Source: Nocardiopsis sp. FR4
Lineage (GTDB): Bacteria > Actinomycetota > Actinomycetes > Streptosporangiales > Streptosporangiaceae
Length of the DNA: 64,000 nucleotides
Direction of reading: 5' to 3'
Assembly (NCBI RefSeq): GCF_009830945.1
Contig: NZ_ML776454.1
Coordinates: forward strand, 125,240-189,239
The notes under the pieces: model-generated
Database searches by the model: none
What the model was told of the DNA's origin: nothing
Seen by the model: the letters and a program-made list of their open reading frames with translations, nothing else
In this document: positions 36,984-45,919 of the stretch, piece by piece
Layout: every line of letters begins with the position of its first letter
How positions within the stretch are numbered: the stretch's first letter is position 1
Position numbers and translations under genes: made by a program

Positions 36984-37290
36984 TATCCTGACTGCAGGTG
37001 TCGATGGGGACGAGTAACGCTGGCCCCGACCGGACGGACACAGCTTAGGGCCTGGTCCGGCCAAGCGACCCGGGGGCGGTGGGAGCCCGGGGGCACGACC
37101 AGCGCGAAGATCACCCCGGAGCCGCCGGAAGAACAGGCGCCCGTCCAGCGCGCCCCAGTAGAACCGGCAAGCGCAACGAAGAGGGATCCGCCGCCCGCCG
37201 CCCAGCGGCACGGCCGCGGTCCAAGGAGGGTGGTACCGCGGGGCCGCACGCCTCGTCCCTCCGTCAGGACGACACCTGATGGAAAGGTAC
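36984..37290 (+). promoter_or_regulatory. T-box riboswitch and promoter upstream of ileS
   Basis: The conserved T-box bulge sequence AGGGTGGTACCGCG is at 37227-37240. The leader begins after TATCCT (36984-36989, likely -10) and stem I opens with GATGGGGACGAGTAA at 37003-37017, the usual GATGGGGA and AGTA elements. An ATC at 37110-37112 could be the Ile specifier. The SD GGAAAGG follows the antisequestrator region. Actinobacterial ileS T-boxes regulate translation: uncharged tRNA-Ile frees the ribosome site. The 337-bp gap before ileS is filled by this element. Confidence 0.85.
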
Positions 37291-37294
37291 GACG

Positions 37295-40200
37295 GTGGCC
37301 AACGACCCCCGGCCCGACTCCCGCGCGCTGCCCCAGCTGCCCGCGCAGATCGACCTGCCCGCCATGGAGCGCGAGATCCTCGGCCGCTGGTCGAAGGAGG
37401 ACGTCTTCCAGCGCTCGCTCGACCAGACCCGCGGCGGCCCCAACTGGGTCTTCTACGAGGGACCGCCCACCGCCAACGGCCAGCCCGGCGTGCACCACGT
37501 CGAGGCCCGCGCGTTCAAGGACGTCTTCCCGCGCTTCCGGACCATGCGCGGCTACCACGTGGACCGCAAGGCGGGCTGGGACTGCCACGGCCTGCCCGTC
37601 GAGGTGGCCGTGGAGAAGGAGCTCGGCCTGTCGGGCAAGAAGGACATCGAGGCCTTCGGCATCGCCGAGTTCAACGAGCGCTGCCGCGAGTCCGTCCTGC
37701 GCAACGTGGACGCCTTCACCGCCATGACCGAGCGCATGGGCTACTGGGTGAACATGGACGACGCCTACCGCACCATGGACCCCCAGTACGTGGAGTCGGT
37801 CTGGTGGGCGCTCAAGCAGATCTGGGACAAGGGCCTGCTGGTCCGCGACTACCGGATCAGCCCCTACTGCCCGCGCTGCGGCACCACGCTCTCCGACCAC
37901 GAGCTGGCCCAGGGCTACGAGACCGTCACCGACCCGTCGGTGTACGTGCGCTTCCCGGTGACCTCCGGTCCGCTGGCCTCCCCGGACCACCCCACCTCGC
38001 TGCTGGTGTGGACCACCACCCCGTGGACCCTGGTGTCCAACACGGCCGTGGCCGTGCACCCGGACGTGGAGTACGTGGTGGCCACCGACGGCCAGGAGCG
38101 CCTCCTGGTGGCCCGCCCGCTCTTCGAGAAGGTGCTCGGCGAGGGCTGGGAGCTCACCGGCGAGAGCTTCGAGGGCGACGAGATGGAGCGCTGGACCTAC
38201 GAGCGCCCCTTCGGCCTGGTGCCCTTCGAGGAGCCCGCGCACTACATCGTGCTCGCCGACTACGTCACCGTCGAGGACGGCACCGGTCTGGTCCACCAGG
38301 CGCCCGCCTTCGGTGCCGACGACATGCTCGTGGGCCGCGCCTACGGCCTGCCCGTGGTCAACCCGGTCCGCCCGGACGGCACCTTCGAGGCCGAGCTGTC
38401 CCTGGTGGGCGGGGTGTTCTTCAAGGAGGCCGACAAGACGCTGGTGCGCGACCTGAAGGACCGCGGCCTGCTCTTCCGCCACGTCAGCTACGAGCACTCC
38501 TACCCGCACTGCTGGCGCTGCCACACGGCGCTGCTGTACTACGCGGTCCCGTCCTGGTACATCCGCACCACCGCGGTCAAGGACGAGCTCATCGAGCAGA
38601 ACCAGGCCACCAACTGGGTGCCGGAGAACGTCAAGGAGGGCCGTTTCGGGGAGTGGCTGCGGGGCAACGTCGACTGGGCCCTGTCGCGCAACCGCTACTG
38701 GGGCACCCCGCTGCCGATCTGGGAGTTCCCCGACGGCCGCCAGATCTGCGTGGGCTCCCTGGAGGAGCTGGGCCGCCTGAGCGGCCAGGACCTGTCCAAC
38801 CTGGACCCGCACCGGCCCCACGTGGACGACATCGTCATCCCCGACCCGGACGCCGACCCCTCCCTGCCGGAGGAGCAGCGGGTGGCGCGCCGGGTGCCCG
38901 AGGTGATCGACGCCTGGTTCGACTCCGGTTCCATGCCCTTCGCGCAGTGGGGCGCCCCGCACCGCGACGAGCAGACCTTCCGGGACAACTTCCCGGCGCA
39001 GTACATCTCCGAGGCCATCGACCAGACCCGCGGCTGGTTCTACTCGCTGCTGGCGGTGAGCACCCTGGTGTTCGGCCGCAACTCGTTCGAGAACGTGGTC
39101 GTGCTGGGCCACATCCTCGCCGAGGACGGCCGCAAGATGAGCAAGCACCTGGGCAACGTCATGGAGCCCATCCCGGTGATGGACCGGCACGGCGCCGACG
39201 CCCTGCGCTGGTTCATGCTGGCCAGCGGCTCCCCCTGGACGGCCCGCCGGGTGGGCCACGCCGCCCTGGAGGAGATCGTCCGCAAGGTGCTGCTCACCTA
39301 CTACAGCACCGTGTCCTTCCTGACCCTGTACGCGAACGCCGGTGAGGGCTGGGACCACTCCAGGCTGGCGGACGCGCCCGCCCCGCGGGACCGGCCGCTG
39401 CTGGACCGGTGGCTGCTCTCGGAGCTGAACGAGGTCGTCCGCGACGTCACGGAGGCGCTGGACTCCTTCGACACCACCACGGCCGGGCGCCGCCTGACCG
39501 CGTTCGTCGACGACGTGTCCAACTGGTACGTGCGGCGTTCGCGCCGCCGCTTCTGGGGCGGGGCGGACACCCCCGAGGGCGCGGCGGCCTTCGCCACGCT
39601 CTTCGAGGCCCTGGAGACGGTCACGCTGCTCATGGCCCCGATCGTGCCGTTCCTGACCGAGCACGTGTGGTCGGCCCTGCGCCGCCCGGACGCCGCGGAC
39701 TCGGTGCATCTGGCCTCGTGGCCGACGGTGCGCGAGGACCTCATCGACCCGGAGCTGTCCCGGAACATGGCGCTGACCCGCCGCCTGGTGGAGCTGGGCC
39801 GCTCGGCCCGCGTGGAGTCGGCGGTGCGCACCCGCCAGCCCCTGGCCCGCGCCCTGGTGGGCGCCCGGGGCTTCGCGGACCTGCCCGAGCAGCTGCGCGC
39901 CCAGATCGCCGAAGAGCTGAACGTGGCCTCCCTGGAGTCGCTGTCCTCGGTGGGCGGCGACCTGGTGGACTACACCGTGAAGCCGAACTTCCGGGCGCTG
40001 GGCAAGCGCTTCGCCAAGCGCACGCCCCTGGTGGCCAAGGCCGTCCAGGCCGCCGACCCGGCCGCGCTGGTCGAGCAGGTGCGGGAGACCGGCTGGGCGC
40101 GGGTGACGGTCGAGGACGAGCCGGTCGAAGTCAGCTCCGACGAGCTCCTGGTCACCGAGCAGCCCCGCGAGGGCTGGGCGGTGGCCTCGGAGTCCGGGGA

Positions 40201-40495
40201 GACGGTGGCCCTGGACCTGGAGCTGACCCCCGAACTGCGCCGGGCCGGTGTGGCCCGCGAGATGGTCCGGATGATCCAGGACGCCCGCAAGAGGAGCGGC
40301 CTGGAGGTGTCGGACCGCATCGAGGTGTGGTGGTCGGCCACCGACGAGGTGACCGAGCTGGCGCTGGCCGAGCACGGCACGGCCATCGCCGCCGAGGTGC
40401 TCGCCGACACCTTCGTCTCCGGGAGCATCGGCCGGGACCTGCACACCGTCTCCTCCGAGGAGTTCGGTGTGGCCTTCGGGTTCCGCAAGGCCTGA
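37295..40495 (+). CDS. ileS: Isoleucyl-tRNA synthetase
   Basis: Charges tRNA-Ile with isoleucine. The 1066-residue class I enzyme has the HIGH equivalent at PPTANGQPGVHHVEARAF, a CP1 editing domain (VWTTTPWTLVSNTAVAV), the zinc motif CPRCGTTLSDHEL, DGRKMSKHLGN as the KMSKS loop, and the anticodon-binding domain at the C-terminus. GTG 37295 follows GGAAAGG. This is the long eukaryote-like IleS type found in many actinomycetes; some such enzymes resist mupirocin, which the sequence alone cannot prove. Controlled by the T-box. Confidence 0.96.
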   Translation: MANDPRPDSRALPQLPAQIDLPAMEREILGRWSKEDVFQRSLDQTRGGPNWVFYEGPPTANGQPGVHHVEARAFKDVFPRFRTMRGYHVDRKAGWDCHGLPVEVAVEKELGLSGKKDIEAFGIAEFNERCRESVLRNVDAFTAMTERMGYWVNMDDAYRTMDPQYVESVWWALKQIWDKGLLVRDYRISPYCPRCGTTLSDHELAQGYETVTDPSVYVRFPVTSGPLASPDHPTSLLVWTTTPWTLVSNTAVAVHPDVEYVVATDGQERLLVARPLFEKVLGEGWELTGESFEGDEMERWTYERPFGLVPFEEPAHYIVLADYVTVEDGTGLVHQAPAFGADDMLVGRAYGLPVVNPVRPDGTFEAELSLVGGVFFKEADKTLVRDLKDRGLLFRHVSYEHSYPHCWRCHTALLYYAVPSWYIRTTAVKDELIEQNQATNWVPENVKEGRFGEWLRGNVDWALSRNRYWGTPLPIWEFPDGRQICVGSLEELGRLSGQDLSNLDPHRPHVDDIVIPDPDADPSLPEEQRVARRVPEVIDAWFDSGSMPFAQWGAPHRDEQTFRDNFPAQYISEAIDQTRGWFYSLLAVSTLVFGRNSFENVVVLGHILAEDGRKMSKHLGNVMEPIPVMDRHGADALRWFMLASGSPWTARRVGHAALEEIVRKVLLTYYSTVSFLTLYANAGEGWDHSRLADAPAPRDRPLLDRWLLSELNEVVRDVTEALDSFDTTTAGRRLTAFVDDVSNWYVRRSRRRFWGGADTPEGAAAFATLFEALETVTLLMAPIVPFLTEHVWSALRRPDAADSVHLASWPTVREDLIDPELSRNMALTRRLVELGRSARVESAVRTRQPLARALVGARGFADLPEQLRAQIAEELNVASLESLSSVGGDLVDYTVKPNFRALGKRFAKRTPLVAKAVQAADPAALVEQVRETGWARVTVEDEPVEVSSDELLVTEQPREGWAVASESGETVALDLELTPELRRAGVAREMVRMIQDARKRSGLEVSDRIEVWWSATDEVTELALAEHGTAIAAEVLADTFVSGSIGRDLHTVSSEEFGVAFGFRKA

Positions 40496-40512
40496 CCGGG
40501 CCGGACGCACGA

Positions 40513-40548
40513 CGGCGGGCGCCGCTCCCTCGGGAGCGGCGCCCGCCG
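40513..40548. terminator. Bidirectional terminator between ileS and the acidic protein gene
   Basis: Perfect 17-bp stem (40513-40529 with 40532-40548) with almost no loop, between convergent genes. It likely ends both transcripts. Confidence 0.8.
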
Positions 40549-40574
40549 CTGTGCGGGGTGCCCGGACGGGGCCG

Positions 40575-42071
40575 TCAGCGTTGCGCGGCCTCGTCGCGCC
40601 CGTCCGCCGCCGGGTCCCGCCCCTCCCCGACCGCGTCGTCCGGCGTCTCGGGAACCTCGCGCTCCCGGCGGACGATCACCGCGGTGTCCTCGGGGTCCGC
40701 CTCCTCGTCGGCCTCCCCCTCCGGCCCGTGGTCCGCCCCGGGGCCCCACGAGCGCCGGCGGGTGAGGGTCGCCGTCTCCTCCGGATCGCCCTCATCATCG
40801 TCCTCGGCCGGGACTTCCCGGCGTCCGGGAACCCGGTAGGCGAAGGCCCCGGTCGTCTCCGCGTCCTCCCGCTCCGCGCCCCCGTACTCCTCGTCCGCAG
40901 GACTCGTGCCCTCGGAGGAGGCGTCAGCGGAGAACGCGCTCCCGGAAGCCGTGTCCTCGGGAACCGCGTCCTCGGCGTCGTCCCAGGTCGCGCAGGGGTT
41001 CGTCTCTCCGGCGGGCTCGTCGGCGTGCCCCGCCGCCTCGACGCGCCCGGGTTCCGGTTCCTCCGCCGCCTCGGCGGTCAGGTCCTCGGAGGCGACGTCC
41101 TCCTCCACCGGCCTCTCCTCCCACACCGTCGAGCGGCCCGGAACGCCGTGGGAGAAGGGCTCGGACCAGTCCGTGGGGGGTTCCTCCTGTGCGGAGTGCG
41201 CGTCGTCCCCGGGCCCGGGATCCTCGGACCGGTCGGCGGCGTCCTCGCCCGCGGAGTCGAACGCCTCGTCCCCGGAGGGGTCGGAGCGCCCGGGGATGCT
41301 GTAGGCGAAGGGGGGCTCGGCGTCGGCCCGGGCGTCCGGCTCCGGGGGGGTGTCGGCCGGTTCGCGGCCGTACTCCTCGGAGCGGTACCCCTCCGGGTGG
41401 TCGACGGAGCCGAGGGAGGGATCGCGGAGGTCCTCGTCCCACCCGCCGTTCCCGGGCCCCTCCCCGGAAGCGGTGCCGCTCCACGCCTCGGAATCCGCGG
41501 CCTCGGGCCGCTCCCCGGCGTCCTCGGCCGCGTCCCCTTCCCCGGAGGCCTGGGCCGGAACCGGCCAGCCGCCCTCGGCGGGGGTCTCCCAGCGGGACTC
41601 CTCCCGCGGAGGAGAGGGTGCGGGTACCGCGGTGTCCGCCTCCGGCCACTCGTCGGCCGTGGGGGTCTCCCAGCGGGGGACCTCGTACTCCGGTTCCCCC
41701 GGACCGGAGTCGTCCGCGGCCGGAGCCGACCAGGGCGGGTGCTCCGGGGCGGGAACCCGCCGCACCGGCCCGGAGGCCGGTGCGGGTACGCGCCCGGAGT
41801 GCTCCGGCTCCACGTGTGCGCCTGGTGTCGCCGCGGCCGCCGGAGCGGTCGTGGCGCGGACGGACGACTTCCCCAAACCGTCCGTCCCGGTGCGATCCGG
41901 TCCTGTCCCGCCGAACCGTCCCTGGACGAGCGCCCCCAACAGCAGGAGGACGCTGAGGCCCGCCAGTCCGAGTGCGACGTACACCAGGACGGTCTCGGCC
42001 AGTACCAGGGCGGCCGCGATGACGGCGATGGCCGCCAGCACCGCCACGGTTGCGAGGATGCTAAGGATCAC
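40575..42071 (-). CDS. Two-helix membrane protein with long acidic disordered tail
   Basis: A 498-residue protein I cannot assign. Residues 1-50 form two membrane helices (ILATVAVLAAIAVIAAALVL and VYVALGLAGLSVLLLLGALV). The rest is low-complexity, rich in Glu, Asp, Pro, Ala and Gly and almost certainly disordered in the cytosol. It carries repeats: PFAYSIPGR (254-262), PFSHGVPGR (305-313) and AFAYRVPGR (409-417); RWETP at 133 and 160; and EETATLTRRR/EDTAVIVRRE at 431 and 461. Conserved short motifs in a variable tail suggest peptide-binding partners. It sits between ileS and divIVA next to the dcw cluster, so a role at growth or division sites is possible. Confidence 0.7.
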   Translation of the reverse strand: MILSILATVAVLAAIAVIAAALVLAETVLVYVALGLAGLSVLLLLGALVQGRFGGTGPDRTGTDGLGKSSVRATTAPAAAATPGAHVEPEHSGRVPAPASGPVRRVPAPEHPPWSAPAADDSGPGEPEYEVPRWETPTADEWPEADTAVPAPSPPREESRWETPAEGGWPVPAQASGEGDAAEDAGERPEAADSEAWSGTASGEGPGNGGWDEDLRDPSLGSVDHPEGYRSEEYGREPADTPPEPDARADAEPPFAYSIPGRSDPSGDEAFDSAGEDAADRSEDPGPGDDAHSAQEEPPTDWSEPFSHGVPGRSTVWEERPVEEDVASEDLTAEAAEEPEPGRVEAAGHADEPAGETNPCATWDDAEDAVPEDTASGSAFSADASSEGTSPADEEYGGAEREDAETTGAFAYRVPGRREVPAEDDDEGDPEETATLTRRRSWGPGADHGPEGEADEEADPEDTAVIVRREREVPETPDDAVGEGRDPAADGRDEAAQR

Positions 42072-42142
42072 GGGACGACCAGGGCCTTTACACGTGTTGT
42101 GCCGGAGTCTTCAGTTGTTCGGAGCACCATGCCACCGGGGTG

Positions 42143-43006
42143 TCAGCGACGCTCGTGCGGAGCCTCGCCCGGGTGGAACCCACCGTGCTGGGCGGGCTCG
42201 GGCTGGCCGAACGGGTTGCCCGCGGGGCCATGCTGGAGCGCGGGCGCCCCACCGGTCTGCGGGGCCATCGTCTGGAAGCCCCCCGTGGTGTTCAGGTTCG
42301 GCTCGGCGGGCTTGCTCTCCTCGTTGAGCTCGCGCAGCTGGCGCTCGAAGTAGTCCTTCAGACGGCTGCGGTACTCGCGCTCGAAGCCCTTGAGGACGTT
42401 GACCTTGTGCTCGAGCTCCTCGCGCTGCTGGACGAGGCTGCCCATGACCTGGCGGTGGCGCTCCTGGGCGTCGCGGTCCAGGTTCTCCGAACGGGCGCGG
42501 GCCTCACCGATGATCTGGTCGGCCTGCTGGCGTGCCTTGCCGAGGATGTCCTCGGACTCGTGGCGGGCGCGGCCGAGGGTCTCGTCGGCCTCGCGGCGGG
42601 CGTCCGAGATCGCCTGGTCGGCGGTCTGCTGGGCGAGGGCCAGGACACGGGCGGCCGTGTCCATGTTCTCCTCGCCGCCCATGGCCAGGTTGGCGCCGGT
42701 CATCGGCATCTGCTGCTGGACCGGGGGCTGCGGCTCGGCGGCCTGGGGCGGCTGGACCGGCTCCGGGCGCATCTGCTCGTGCTGCTCGGGGCCCTGATCC
42801 TGGAAGTCCTGCATACCGGCGTTGGGCACCTTGCCCCGCAGGCACTCGGCAAGCTTGCCGCGCAGTTCCTCGTTCTCCTGGATCAGGCGGTCGAGTTCGG
42901 ACTCGACCTCGTCGAGAAAGGCGTCGACCTCTTCCTCGTCGTATCCCGGTCGAAGCCGGGTCGTACTGAACTGCTTGTTCCGCACATCGGCGGGTGTCAG
43001 CGGCAT
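42143..43006 (-). CDS. divIVA: DivIVA/Wag31 polar growth protein
   Basis: Membrane-curvature-sensing coiled-coil protein that recruits wall synthesis to cell poles and branch sites in actinomycetes. The 287 residues begin with the conserved N-terminal domain MPLTPADVRNKQFSTTRLRP and GYDEEEVDAFLDEVE, followed by coiled coil 1, a Gln/Pro-rich linker (PVQPPQAAEPQPPVQQQ), and a long second coiled coil from about 115 to 235 with regular heptads (Ala-Arg-Glu rich). The C-terminus is Pro/Gly-rich. It heads the line of division genes. Confidence 0.95.
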   Translation of the reverse strand: MPLTPADVRNKQFSTTRLRPGYDEEEVDAFLDEVESELDRLIQENEELRGKLAECLRGKVPNAGMQDFQDQGPEQHEQMRPEPVQPPQAAEPQPPVQQQMPMTGANLAMGGEENMDTAARVLALAQQTADQAISDARREADETLGRARHESEDILGKARQQADQIIGEARARSENLDRDAQERHRQVMGSLVQQREELEHKVNVLKGFEREYRSRLKDYFERQLRELNEESKPAEPNLNTTGGFQTMAPQTGGAPALQHGPAGNPFGQPEPAQHGGFHPGEAPHERR

Positions 43007-43141
43007 GTTCGTCTCCTTGGCGCGCTTGGAGTCTGTCCGTAGGGACGCTACCTGATCGTGACCTTACGGCAATCCAGATCATGACCAAGACCACATAGCG
43101 GAATTCGAGGCCGTTCCCGCACCCCTCGTTCCACCTCCCTG

Positions 43142-43429
43142 CTAGACAAGGGACCTGAGTACGGCCATCAGGATGTACACCCCGATGAACAGGACCAGGA
43201 CGCTCAGGTCGAGTGCGATACTCCCCAGGCGTACCGGCTTGATAAACCGGCGCAGGAACCTCAGTGGCGGGTCGGTGATCGTGTACACGATCTCGGCGAG
43301 CACGAGCACGAACCCCGTGGGGCGCCACGTCCTGGAGAAGGACTGCACCATCTCCAGGATCACCCTCGCCAGCAGCACGAAGACAAACAGCTGCAGCAGG
43401 AAGAGCAGCACGGACAGGACGATACTCAC
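43142..43429 (-). CDS. YggT family membrane protein
   Basis: A 95-residue protein with two YggT helices (IVLSVLLFLLQLFVFVLLARV and LDLSVLVLFIGVYILMAVL) and the signature TDPPLRFLRRFIKP between them. Function is unclear in bacteria; its conserved place between sepF and divIVA suggests a link to septation or osmotic behaviour. GTG 43429 follows CGGGGAA; a TTG at 43447 would add six residues. Confidence 0.88.
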   Translation of the reverse strand: MSIVLSVLLFLLQLFVFVLLARVILEMVQSFSRTWRPTGFVLVLAEIVYTITDPPLRFLRRFIKPVRLGSIALDLSVLVLFIGVYILMAVLRSLV

Positions 43430-43468
43430 GGTCGTTCCCCGACCCAATCTCTGGACAAATGTGATGTT

Positions 43469-43996
43469 CTAGCTCTGATTGAAGAACCCTCGCTCGGCGA
43501 TCCGCGCCTTGTCCTCGGCGGTTACCTCGACGTTGGCGGGAGACAGCAGGAACACCTTGTTGGTGACGCGTTCGATACTGCCATGCAGACCGAAGATCAG
43601 ACCAGCCGCGAAGTCGACGAGACGCTTGGCGTCACTGTCGACCATCTCCGTCAGGTTCATGATCACCGGCGTGCCCTCCCGGAAGTGCTCTCCGATGGTA
43701 CGCGCCTCGTTGTAGGTGCGGGGGTGGAGCGTGGTGATCCGTGCGAGGTCGGCGGTGGAAGCGGTCGTGGTCGTGCCACCGCGTCGTTCACCTGCACCCA
43801 GGTAGCCGCCGGTGTCCGTCACTGCGTCGCCTCGTGCTTCCTCGCCGGACGGGGCGTCAGCGTCACGTTCGCGCTGATCGTCCGCTCCCTCGTCGAAATC
43901 ATCGAACTCATCATATTCGTCCGCATAGCGGTGATCGTAACGGTCGTCCTCCACGAGGCCGAGGTAGACCGCCATCTTGCGCATCGCGCCGGCCAT
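43469..43996 (-). CDS. sepF: SepF cell-division protein
   Basis: Membrane anchor for FtsZ in actinobacteria, which lack FtsA. The N-terminal amphipathic helix is [17 protein letters not shown], followed by an acidic Asp/Glu/Arg linker ([17 protein letters not shown]) and the SepF fold ([20 protein letters not shown], then [19 protein letters not shown] and the end [13 protein letters not shown]). ATG 43996 has GGAGG 7 nt upstream. 175 residues. It lies two genes downstream of ftsZ. Confidence 0.93.
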   Translation of the reverse strand: MAGAMRKMAVYLGLVEDDRYDHRYADEYDEFDDFDEGADDQRERDADAPSGEEARGDAVTDTGGYLGAGERRGGTTTTASTADLARITTLHPRTYNEARTIGEHFREGTPVIMNLTEMVDSDAKRLVDFAAGLIFGLHGSIERVTNKVFLLSPANVEVTAEDKARIAERGFFNQS

Positions 43997-44130
43997 CTCA
44001 TGTCCTCCGTCGTCCCCGCGGCCTTCACCGCAGCCGACTCCTCCGTACCGACCCGTCCGGTCCCGTGATCGGGGGTGTACGCTCATTCGGGCGAACTCCA
44101 CAGACGGGCTCCAAGGTCTATGTGGGGACA

Positions 44131-44859
44131 TTACCCCACGATCGGTTCCCGGTTGCCGAGCAACGCCGTACCGAGTCGCAGGTGTGTCGCGCCTCGCTCG
44201 ACGGCCGCCTCGAGATCCCCGCTCATCCCGGCGGAGATCGCCGTCGCCCGAGGATAGCGATCCCGGATCCGGCTGGCGACCCCCCGCAGGCGGGCGAAGG
44301 CCTCCCGGGGATCGCCCCCGCGCGGGGCGACCGCCATCACACCCCCGAGCGTGAGCGCCTCGTGTTCCTCCACGCGCGCGGCGAGGTCGAGCGCGTCCCC
44401 GGGGTCCACTCCCCCGCGCGGGCCGATCACCCCCGCCCGCGAGTCCTCGTCGAGGTTGACCTGGACCAGGCAGGTCAGGCGGCGGTCGGCCGCGGCGGCG
44501 CGGTCGCCCAGCGCCCGGGCCAGCTTGGCGCGGTCCACCGAGTGCACGACGTCGGCGTAGAAAGCCACCGACCGGGCCTTGTTGGTCTGCAACTGGCCGA
44601 CGAAGTGCCAGGTCAGGCCGAGGTCAGCGGTCTCGGCCGCCTTGGGCGCGGCCTCCTGGTCGCGGTTCTCCCCCACGTCGGTCACCCCGAGTGAGGCGAG
44701 AATCCGCACATCGGAGGCCGGGTAGGTCTTGGTGACCGCGATCAGCGACACCTCGTCGGGGTCGCGGCCCGCCTTCGCGCAGGCGGCGTCGATCCTGGCG
44801 CGCACGGCGGCGAGGTTGGCGCGGACCTGCTCGACGCGAGCGGGGTCGGCGTGTGTCAC
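44131..44859 (-). CDS. YggS family PLP-binding protein
   Basis: A PLP homeostasis protein (COG0325) that binds pyridoxal phosphate on a single TIM-barrel domain and has no proven enzymatic reaction. The PLP lysine is in [14 protein letters not shown], and [19 protein letters not shown], and [24 protein letters not shown] are hallmarks. GTG 44859 has AGAAGGGAA 5 nt upstream; the open frame beyond it is not homologous. 242 residues. The gap 44860-45035 upstream shows no gene. Confidence 0.92.
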   Translation of the reverse strand: MTHADPARVEQVRANLAAVRARIDAACAKAGRDPDEVSLIAVTKTYPASDVRILASLGVTDVGENRDQEAAPKAAETADLGLTWHFVGQLQTNKARSVAFYADVVHSVDRAKLARALGDRAAAADRRLTCLVQVNLDEDSRAGVIGPRGGVDPGDALDLAARVEEHEALTLGGVMAVAPRGGDPREAFARLRGVASRIRDRYPRATAISAGMSGDLEAAVERGATHLRLGTALLGNREPIVG

Positions 44860-45035
44860 GGTGTTCCCTTCTGGGACGGATCCACTGCTGCTGGCTGAAG
44901 GCCCGGGGTCGGCTGGAAGTTCCGGCTCGGCCGAGAGTTCGAGGGCACACGAGACCGATGCGACCCCCGAAAACTCCAGAGCATCTGGTGTTCCTGGGAG
45001 TTCATGGTGACCATCCTGGTGGCCCGGTACGACAG

Positions 45036-45755
45036 TCACACGCGCCAGAGGAAGGAGGCGAACCTGCCGGTGGGCGCGCCCCGGCGGTGGGAGAAGAGCT
45101 CGGGGCTCTCCAGGGTGCAGCGTTCGTCGGCGCGGACGTCGGAGACCCCAGCGCGGCGCAGCTGTGCGGTGACGGCGGCGCGCATGTCCACCCCGGCGGT
45201 GCCCCGGCGGGTGGTGCAGGCCGCCTCGGGGGTGTGGCGGGCGGTCTCCTCCCGCAGCTCGGGAGGCACCTCGTAGCACCCGCCGCAGATGGAGGGACCG
45301 AGGAGGACGGTGATCCGGTCGGCGCGGGCTCCCCGGTCGACCATGGTGGCGATTAGGTTGGCGGCCACCCCGTGCGCGGTGCCGATCCGCCCCGAGTGCG
45401 CGGCGCCCAGGACGCCCGCCCCGGCGTCGGCGGCCAGCACCGGCAGGCAGTCGGCGGACACCGAGGCCAGGACCAGGTCCGGTCGGGTGGTGACCACGCC
45501 GTCGCAGGTGCCCACGCCTCCGGGTTCGGTGGCCACGAGGACGTCGGCGCTGTGCACCTGGTTCATCCACACGACCCGGTCGGCGTCGAAGCCCAGGTCA
45601 CGGGCGGCGGCCGTGCGGTTGGCGAGCACCGCCTCGCGCTCGTCGCCGCTGCCGAACCCCAGGTTGAGCGAGTCGTAGGGCGGTGCGCTCACGCCCCCGT
45701 GCCGCTCGGTGACGGCGGCGCGGATCCCGTGTCCCAGGTCGATGACGTTGCCCAT
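45036..45755 (-). CDS. pgeF: YfiH/PgeF family peptidoglycan-editing or purine-metabolising enzyme
   Basis: A DUF152 protein of 239 residues. The metal-site residues are seen in NQVHSADVLVA, VSADCLPVLAAD and the HSGRIG segment, where many homologues have HAGWRG. Family members have been reported to edit misincorporated L-Ser in muropeptides and to phosphorylyse adenosine; which applies here is unknown. ATG 45755 has GGAGG 10 nt upstream. Its conserved place next to ftsZ fits a role in envelope maintenance. Confidence 0.88.
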   Translation of the reverse strand: MGNVIDLGHGIRAAVTERHGGVSAPPYDSLNLGFGSGDEREAVLANRTAAARDLGFDADRVVWMNQVHSADVLVATEPGGVGTCDGVVTTRPDLVLASVSADCLPVLAADAGAGVLGAAHSGRIGTAHGVAANLIATMVDRGARADRITVLLGPSICGGCYEVPPELREETARHTPEAACTTRRGTAGVDMRAAVTAQLRRAGVSDVRADERCTLESPELFSHRRGAPTGRFASFLWRV

Positions 45756-45919
45756 CCGCTCGCGTCCTCCCCGTTCCCGAGGGGAGGTCCGCCGTTTCCG
45801 CCCCGGCCCGGAGACGGGCTCCGAGGACGGAGAAGTGGCCGGTTCCGGCCCCGCCGTCCCCTCGGTGCAGGACACTACCACCGCTCCGGGAGGGGGCGCG
45901 GGCCGGTCGCGACGGCCGG

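Noticed and set aside
36997..37290. Transcription terminator at the end of the ileS T-box
   Set aside because: The hairpin CGTCC...GGACG near 37253-37270 is short and has no T-run, so I kept the translational-control reading.
44860..45035. Small ORFs between yggS and pgeF
   Set aside because: One frame continues into yggS and another starts MVTMNSQEHQM, but neither has a ribosome site or coding-type third positions.
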